Positions 58,785-64,000 of a stretch of DNA of 64,000 bases are shown one piece after another. Positions within the stretch are counted from its first letter, which is position 1. Each line of letters begins with the position of its first letter. The notes under the pieces are model-generated. The model was not told the DNA's origin, did not search any database, and worked only from the letters and a program-made list of their open reading frames with translations. Source of the DNA: Pseudolysinimonas_A sp947085045 (GTDB lineage: Bacteria; Actinomycetota; Actinomycetes; Actinomycetales; Microbacteriaceae). The position numbers and the translations under genes are program-made. The DNA lies in the NCBI GenBank assembly GCA_947085045.1, contig CAMTUU010000002.1, positions 248,001 to 312,000 of the forward strand, written 5' to 3'.

Positions 58785-60617
58785 CTACCGGGGTTGCGGC
58801 GAGACGGGCTTCCAGTTCCAGGCGTTCCAGAAGACCCCGCGCGCCAGGGGGCTGCGGGTCACTCCGGCTACGTCGGCGCTGACGGCGGTGAGGGTGGGGT
58901 AAGCGAAGAGCGGGACGCCGTAGGCGTCCGCGTAGAGCAGGGTGTCGATCTCGGCCGCGATCCGGCCGAAGGCGGCGGGGTCCTGCTCCCGGACCAACTC
59001 GTCGATCAGGGCGTCGACCTCGGGATTGGCGTAGCGGGTGAAGTTGGCCAGCGCGGAGTCGCTGCGGTAGATCGCGCCGGCCGCGCCAGGGCCGAGGCGC
59101 GTGGTGTCCCAGGCGAACAGCGCCGCGTCGTAGGCGCCGGCGACTCCGAGCAGCCCCTGCCAGTCGGGGCTGGAGCAGTCGGCGACGACGAAGCCGGCAC
59201 GGGCCGCGCTGTCGCGGATGAGGGCGAACTCCTGTGTGCGCTGCGCGCTCGACGGGTCGTAGAGAAGGCACACGCCGGGCGCGGTGACGCCCGCCTCGGC
59301 GAGCAGCTTCACGGCGGCGTCGACGTCCGTTGAGGCGTAGTCGGCGGCACCGGAGTCGGCGATCGCGTCGGCGTAGCCCTCGGCTCCCGGCCGCAGCAGG
59401 AAGGAGTCGAGTAAGACGGCATCCGGCTGCACCGGCGCGACGAATGCGTCGAGGATCTGCTGCCGCGGCACGACGCGCAGGAAGGCCTGGCGCACGAGCG
59501 GGTTCGCGAAGACTCCACTGCGCCCTTCGGCGAACTGCAGGTCGAGGTGCTCGAACCGGTTCTCGGTGCCGGCGACGACACTCACCCCGGGGATGTCGAG
59601 CAGCGCTGCGGCGATCTCCTCGGTGGGTTCGGGCGTCGCGACGTCGATCTCACCCGCGGCGAGCAGCCGGGCGGCCTCGAGCGGATCGGGGGTGTACCGC
59701 AGCACGATCGTCTCGATCGACGGTCGGCGGTCGCCGCGATACTGGGGGTTCGCGTCGAGTGTCACGCTCTCGGCGTCGATCGCGGTGATCGCGTACGGGC
59801 CGGCGGAGAGCAGGATCGCGGCGTCGGCGGGGGTGCGGTCGCCGTCGGTCTCGTCGATGTTGTACGCGTCGTTCCAGGTGCGGGCGAGCGCGCCGAGTGC
59901 GGCGGTGTCGCCCCCGGTGATCGCGGCGATCAGGTCGTCCTTCGCGGCGCGGGCATCCTCGTAGTCGCGTCCGGAGGCGAGCCCCTGCAACACATGGGCC
60001 GGGATGCCGGGCGCGAGCACCGTCTTCCAGGTGGGGACGTAGTCGTCGAAGCGCACGAACAGCGTGCGGCCGTCGTCGCCCAGTTGCGGGGTCTGCGTCG
60101 CCTTCTCGAGTCCCGCGCCGACCCGGCCGTCGAAGAAGACGACGTCGTCGGGGAAGTCATCGACGTAGCGACCGGTGCCGGGGTCGACGTACGGGGCGTC
60201 GTCGAAGTCGGGCGTGTTCAGCGCGCCGGAGTCCGCCGCCCAGGCGAGCAGCAGGTCGGCGGCGTCGACCGCGGTGCCGTCCGACCAGCGGGCGTCGGCC
60301 GACACCTGGTAGCGCACGGTCAGCGGATCCTCGGCGACGATCTCGGCCGACCCGAAGGACGTGTCGTCGATGAGCCGGTACGCGTCGTCGTAGGCGGCGA
60401 ACGCGGCCCCGGTGAGCCAGGCGACGTCGGCGTTCGTGGCGCTGGACCGACCGAACGAGGTGGCCGGGTTGAGCGAGGTGAAGGGCTCCGCGACGGCGAC
60501 GCCGACCTCGCTGCCGGCGACGACGTTCGAGGTCGTGCAGCCGGCGAGCACGACCGCGACGGCGGCGACGGCCGCGATCCCCGCAGCGATGCGGGATGCC
60601 GGGCGCGGTCTGAACAT
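58785..60617 (-). CDS. ABC transporter substrate-binding lipoprotein, family 5 (oligopeptide type), first copy
   Basis: 610 residues, lipobox VVLAGC (about residue 27), then the family-5 layout: VAVAEPFTSLNPATS, WSDGTAVDAADLLLAWA, FARTWNDAYNIDETD-like loop, VFANPLVRQAFLRVVPRQQ, TRYANPEVDALIDELVREQDP. It differs from the canonical DppA in its shorter middle. No permease is beside it, so it may serve the transporter divergent from it, or another. ATG 60617 begins MFRPRPASR. Confidence 0.9.
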   Translation of the reverse strand: MFRPRPASRIAAGIAAVAAVAVVLAGCTTSNVVAGSEVGVAVAEPFTSLNPATSFGRSSATNADVAWLTGAAFAAYDDAYRLIDDTSFGSAEIVAEDPLTVRYQVSADARWSDGTAVDAADLLLAWAADSGALNTPDFDDAPYVDPGTGRYVDDFPDDVVFFDGRVGAGLEKATQTPQLGDDGRTLFVRFDDYVPTWKTVLAPGIPAHVLQGLASGRDYEDARAAKDDLIAAITGGDTAALGALARTWNDAYNIDETDGDRTPADAAILLSAGPYAITAIDAESVTLDANPQYRGDRRPSIETIVLRYTPDPLEAARLLAAGEIDVATPEPTEEIAAALLDIPGVSVVAGTENRFEHLDLQFAEGRSGVFANPLVRQAFLRVVPRQQILDAFVAPVQPDAVLLDSFLLRPGAEGYADAIADSGAADYASTDVDAAVKLLAEAGVTAPGVCLLYDPSSAQRTQEFALIRDSAARAGFVVADCSSPDWQGLLGVAGAYDAALFAWDTTRLGPGAAGAIYRSDSALANFTRYANPEVDALIDELVREQDPAAFGRIAAEIDTLLYADAYGVPLFAYPTLTAVSADVAGVTRSPLARGVFWNAWNWKPVSPQPR

Positions 60618-60984
60618 CCAGCACACTCTATCCGGGAGGGGGATTCGGCCGGGGCGCTGCTCCCTGTCAGCAACCGTTCGGGGTACACGGTGCCGACGCC
60701 CGGGGAACTCCGATCGAACAATCGTCGGCGCCGCGCCCGAGTTCTGAGGATTGTTGCGCCAGAGCAGCATTCCTGCAAAAAACCATCGCCCCACGCAAGA
60801 ATAGTGCGCCGCAGGGTCCGATTGCGCGCGAGCATCTCGTTTCCGCCATGTAACAAGTTGAGCTGCGCATTGGGCGAGAAGGGCGATGAGGGTTTACCGT
60901 GAACGCGCGCCGTTTCACGTGCCTCAGTGGGGGGACACCGCGAAGACGCACCGGCCCCGACCAGCGACATCGAAAGCACGGGTA
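60618..60984. other. Divergent 367-bp regulatory region between two family-5 transport loci
   Basis: Contains an A-rich patch TGCAAAAAACCATCG (60774-60788) and -10-like hexamers AGAATAG (60799-60805) and TAACAA (60851-60856; TTGCGC lies upstream). No riboswitch or repeat was recognised. An in-frame ATG at 60886 with GAAGGGCG upstream could extend the permease N-terminus by 33 residues. Confidence 0.45.
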
Positions 60985-61968
60985 ATGAGCAGCATCAGTC
61001 CTGACGTCGTCGCGGATCCCGTCGCGACGACGCGAGGCATCACGAGCCGGTCCCCCGGACGGCTCGCCTGGGACCGCTTCCGTCGCGACACCAAGACCGT
61101 CATCGCCGCCGTGATCGTCGTCATCTACGTGCTGCTCGCGATCGCCGCGCCCATCCTGGTCGCCCTGGGCGTGCTGGACCCCTATACGAACAACCAGGAT
61201 CTCATCGCGCCCGACAGCCTGCCGCTCGGTCCGTTCGGCGGCATCAGCTGGGAGCACCCCTTCGGCGTCGAGCCCGGCCTCGGCCGCGACACGCTGAGCC
61301 GGCTCTGGTACGGACTCACCTTCTCGCTCGCGATCGCGCTCATCGGCTCGGTGCTCGCGATGGTCATCGGTGTCGTGCTCGGGATCATCGCCGGTCTCAC
61401 CGGCGGATGGCTCGACTACCTCATCGGCCGCCTCATCGACCTGACGCTCGCCTTTCCGCAGACACTCATGCTGCTCGCGCTCTCCAGCACCGTGATCGGC
61501 ATCCTCACCAGCGTCTTCTTCGTGCCCGAGGGCGACATCGCCCGCGCGACCTACGTCATCCTCGTGCTCGCCGTGTTCGGCTGGGTCGGGGTCGCCCGCG
61601 TCATCCGCGGCCAAGTGCTCAGCATCCGGGAGCGCGAATACATCGAAGCGGCCAAGCTGATCGGCGCGAGCCCGTTCCGCCGCTGGTTCCGCGAGGTCCT
61701 CCCCAACCTGTGGGCGCCCATCCTCGTGCAGTCGACCCTCCTGCTGCCCGCCTACATCTCGACCGAGGCGGCGCTCGCCTACCTCAACGTGTCGATCCGG
61801 CAGCCGACCCCGACGATCGGCAACGTGCTTCAGGATGCCGTGCGCTATCCGGTCGCCGACTTCACCTACTTCATCATCCCGGTGCTCGTGCTCGTCGTGC
61901 TCGTCGTCGCGTTCAACCTGCTCGGCGACGGACTGCGCGACGCGCTCGACCCCAAGGGGAACCGCTGA
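60985..61968 (+). CDS. ABC transporter permease, DppC/OppC type
   Basis: 327 residues from ATG 60985. Long cytoplasmic N-region, first helix VIAAVIVVIYVLLAIAAPIL (about 44-63), then a periplasm-facing loop with DPYTNNQ and SWEHPFGVEPGLGRDTLSRLWYG, then five helices. EAA loop is EYIEAAKLIGASPFRRWFREVLPN. It pairs with a DppB-type permease, here separated by the binding-protein gene. A longer start at 60886 has a better ribosome site (GAAGGGCG). Confidence 0.93.
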   Translation: MSSISPDVVADPVATTRGITSRSPGRLAWDRFRRDTKTVIAAVIVVIYVLLAIAAPILVALGVLDPYTNNQDLIAPDSLPLGPFGGISWEHPFGVEPGLGRDTLSRLWYGLTFSLAIALIGSVLAMVIGVVLGIIAGLTGGWLDYLIGRLIDLTLAFPQTLMLLALSSTVIGILTSVFFVPEGDIARATYVILVLAVFGWVGVARVIRGQVLSIREREYIEAAKLIGASPFRRWFREVLPNLWAPILVQSTLLLPAYISTEAALAYLNVSIRQPTPTIGNVLQDAVRYPVADFTYFIIPVLVLVVLVVAFNLLGDGLRDALDPKGNR

Positions 61969-62054
61969 TCCCCCACCCCAGACTTCCGGAGACAGCTCCG
62001 AAAGAACGACGCCCGGCAACGGACGTCGACCATCTCACCAAGGAGATCCAACAC

Positions 62055-63794
62055 ATGAAGAAGCGATCGATCGCCCGCTGGGGCGCCATCGCGGTCGCGG
62101 GCGCGGCCATCACCGCGCTCACGGCCTGCGGCGCAGCCACCGGCGGCGACACCGGGAACACCGGCGGCACCGTCACCTACCTCGGGGTCACCGGGCAGTG
62201 GGAAGGCACCGACCCCGCCACCGTCTACTACGGCAACGAGATCGCGTCGCTCCGACGCCTCGTCTACCGCGGCCTGACCGCGCTCCCGATCAGCGACGAC
62301 CCGAATGTCGCGCCCGTCGCCGACCTTGCGACCGACACCGGAACGTCGGATGACGGCGGCATCACCTGGACGTTCACCATCAAGGACGGCGTCACCTGGG
62401 AAGACGGCACCCCGATCACGGGTGAGGACTTCATCTACGGCCTCTCCCGCTCGTTCGACGAGACCCTCGTCAACGGCACCGGCGTCGGCCTGGCCTACTT
62501 CGGCACCTATGCGGCGTCGGTCGTCGAGGCCGGCTACACCGGCCCGTTCACCTCGAGCGAGGAGGCGAAGGCCGCATTCGCCGAGCGCTTCTACGCCGAC
62601 GGCCAGAAGGTGACCTACACCTTCGACAGGCCGTGGGGCGACTTCCCCGCCGCGGCCGCGGGTCTCTTCACGACCGACCCGTACCAGGCGTCGGTCGACG
62701 ACGGCTCGACCCTCTGGGAGATCAACTCCAACGGTCCATACATGATGGAGGAGGACGAGTTCGACAGTGCCCTCGGCGCCACGTTCGTCCGCAACCCGGA
62801 GTACGACCCGGCCACCGACTCGACCGACCTGCGTCAGGCGCTGCCGGACCAGTTCACCTTCGAGCTCGTCTCGGACACCGACGTGCTGTTCCAGCGCCTC
62901 GTCGCGGACGCGGGCGATGACAAGGCCGCGTTCACGGACGCCAACATCCCGGCCACGTTCTACTCGCAGGTCGAGAGCGGCGCCATCGCCGACCGCACGC
63001 TGAAGAGCACCTCGCCGTACACGCGGTTCCTCTTCATCAACTCGCTGACGGTCACCGACCCCGACGTGCGGCGCGCTCTCGCGGTCTCGCTGAACAAGGA
63101 AGGCATGATCCAGGCCTACGGTGGCGACAACTACGGTGAGCCGTCGACGTCGATCGTCTCCAACGCGGTGTCGGGCTTCGAGCCCAACCCGGCGTTCGCC
63201 GACGACAACCCGGCGGGTGACCCGGCGGCGGCCAAGACGCTGCTCGCCGGCGCGACCCCCGAGATCACCATCGGATACGCGGTGAGCCCGACCAACGAGA
63301 AGCTGATCCCGGTCATCCAGCAGTCCTTCGAGGCGGCCGGCTTCATCGTCAGCACCTACCCGGTCGCAAGCGACGCGGTCCCCGGCTACTACGGCCAGAT
63401 GGCCCGCAAGGACAAGAACGGCCAGAAGGTCGACGTCTTCCTCGGCGGCTGGGCCGCTGACTGGCCGTCGATGTCCACGGTGATCGTGCCGATCCTGCAG
63501 TCGAACCCTGAGGGCGCCGAGTCCGGCGTCGGCTTCAACTACGGGTTCTACAGCAACGCCGAGGTCGACGACCTCATCGAGCAGGCGCTCGCGGCGACCG
63601 ACCCGGCGGAGCAGGCCAGCCTGTTCTCGCAGGCGGACGCCATCGCCGGTGAGGACGGCGCCTACATCCCGGTCGTGCAGCAGAAGAACTACTTCCTGTA
63701 CGGATCGCGGATCGGCGGCTTCCTGCCGGACGTCGCCTCCAGCTTCTACCCGGACTTCGGATCGATCTACGTGAAGCCCGAAGCCGCCGAGTAA
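62055..63794 (+). CDS. ABC transporter substrate-binding lipoprotein, family 5, second copy
   Basis: 579 residues. Signal and lipobox ALTACG (about residue 25). Family-5 features: TVTYLGVTGQWEGTDPATVYYG, WTFTIKDGVTWEDGTPITGEDFIYGLSRS, LFINSLTVTDPDVRRALAVSLNKEGMIQAYGG (split across residues 335-370) and FYSNAEVDDLIEQALAATDPAEQ. It should capture oligopeptides or similar nutrients. AAGGAGATCC precedes the ATG by 8 nt. A strong hairpin follows before the next permease. Confidence 0.94.
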   Translation: MKKRSIARWGAIAVAGAAITALTACGAATGGDTGNTGGTVTYLGVTGQWEGTDPATVYYGNEIASLRRLVYRGLTALPISDDPNVAPVADLATDTGTSDDGGITWTFTIKDGVTWEDGTPITGEDFIYGLSRSFDETLVNGTGVGLAYFGTYAASVVEAGYTGPFTSSEEAKAAFAERFYADGQKVTYTFDRPWGDFPAAAAGLFTTDPYQASVDDGSTLWEINSNGPYMMEEDEFDSALGATFVRNPEYDPATDSTDLRQALPDQFTFELVSDTDVLFQRLVADAGDDKAAFTDANIPATFYSQVESGAIADRTLKSTSPYTRFLFINSLTVTDPDVRRALAVSLNKEGMIQAYGGDNYGEPSTSIVSNAVSGFEPNPAFADDNPAGDPAAAKTLLAGATPEITIGYAVSPTNEKLIPVIQQSFEAAGFIVSTYPVASDAVPGYYGQMARKDKNGQKVDVFLGGWAADWPSMSTVIVPILQSNPEGAESGVGFNYGFYSNAEVDDLIEQALAATDPAEQASLFSQADAIAGEDGAYIPVVQQKNYFLYGSRIGGFLPDVASSFYPDFGSIYVKPEAAE

Positions 63795-63814
63795 CGAGCT
63801 AAGTTCCACCACCG

Positions 63815-63846
63815 ATCGGGTGGGCGCCTCCGGGCGCCCACCCGAT
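63815..63846 (+). terminator. Hairpin with UNCG-type tetraloop between binding protein and permease
   Basis: 14-bp perfect stem ATCGGGTGGGCGCC with loop TCCG; no T-run. It likely halts some transcripts or protects the upstream mRNA, giving more binding protein than permease. Confidence 0.7.
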
Positions 63847-63877
63847 CCACGGGCAAGACCGGAGAGAAGTCCCGCAC

Positions 63878-64000
63878 ATGTTCGCGTTCATCGTCCGCCG
63901 CATCCTCGTCGGCGTCGTCATGGTCGTCGTGATGATCTTCGTGGTCTTCTCGCTGTTCTTCGCCAACGGCAATCCCGCCATCAACCAGTGCGGCAGGTAC
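63878..64000 (+). CDS. ABC transporter permease, DppB type, 3' end outside window
   Basis: First 41 codons: MFAFIVRRILVGVVMVVVMI, then FVVFSLFFANGNPAINQC, matching the first helix of DppB/OppB permeases. GGAGAGAAG lies 7 nt before the ATG. The gene continues past the window end. Confidence 0.88.
   Translation, partial: MFAFIVRRILVGVVMVVVMIFVVFSLFFANGNPAINQCGRY

Overview
The window comes from the chromosome of a high-GC Gram-positive actinobacterium, most likely a member of the Microbacteriaceae. The grounds are strong G/C third-position bias, GTG starts in 4-bp start/stop overlaps, a mycothiol-type SigR/RsrA pair, the actinobacterial E1-E2 fusion 2-oxoglutarate decarboxylase (Kgd), the dapC-ferredoxin pair, a GuaB1-type IMPDH-like protein, and an orn - tRNA-His - clpS - DUF2017 - metallopeptidase cluster. 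No phage, plasmid, transposase, integrase or CRISPR array was seen. The genus cannot be fixed from sequence alone.

Layout. 1-7.0 kb: MscS channel, truncated globin, FAD dehydrogenase, two thioesterases, EttA. 7.1-12.3 kb: lipoprotein, HicB-like protein, SSB, and a hybrid PAS histidine kinase with its response regulator. 12.3-19.3 kb: aldo/keto reductase, EamA transporter, tRNA-Arg(TCT), SGNH hydrolase, orn, tRNA-His, clpS and its coupled partners, and a small kinase. 19.3-23 kb: a thiamine importer (thiB-thiP-thiQ) behind a TPP riboswitch. 23-37 kb: glycosyltransferase, GNAT, M23 peptidase, acyltransferase, MFS, nnrD, HAD, old-yellow-enzyme, two CNNM/CorC membrane proteins, a DNA glycosylase-like protein and GuaB1. 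37.3-42.5 kb: an LPXTG surface protein and Kgd. 42.6-47.5 kb: rsrA/sigR divergent from aroA-rsgA-hisN, followed by two decayed septum-formation lipoprotein genes. 47.5-51.6 kb: E1alpha-E1beta-E2-FAH-hydrolase operon. 51.7-56.7 kb: AbiEi/nuclease-like gene between two related hairpin repeats, gltA, dapC, fdxA and two small envelope genes. 56.8-64 kb: typA, then two divergent oligopeptide-type ABC transport loci; the second runs off the window end.

Expression architecture. At least 17 genes have a TANNNT -10 hexamer exactly 6-7 nt before the start codon and no ribosome site, so leaderless transcription looks common here. At three loci the stop codon of one gene is the first half of the next gene's -10. 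Other genes have a normal Shine-Dalgarno site or are coupled through ATGA/GTGA overlaps. sigR has a textbook SigR-type promoter (GGAAT-N18-GTT) that contains the aroA start codon.

Points most worth following up: (1) a hairpin repeat family (TTAGTTGCAC arms) with an exact 20-bp inverted pair flanking a lone AbiEi/PD-(D/E)XK-like gene; (2) a second repeat family (GGTGGTCGAGTA arms) with stem covariation that supplies stop codons to genes and sits in frame inside the ThiQ-like ATPase; (3) clpS with no conventional start codon between tRNA-His and its conserved core; (4) a GTG start 1 nt beyond tRNA-Arg, with the tRNA 3' arm as its only possible ribosome site; (5) two neighbouring septum-formation lipoprotein genes broken in different ways.
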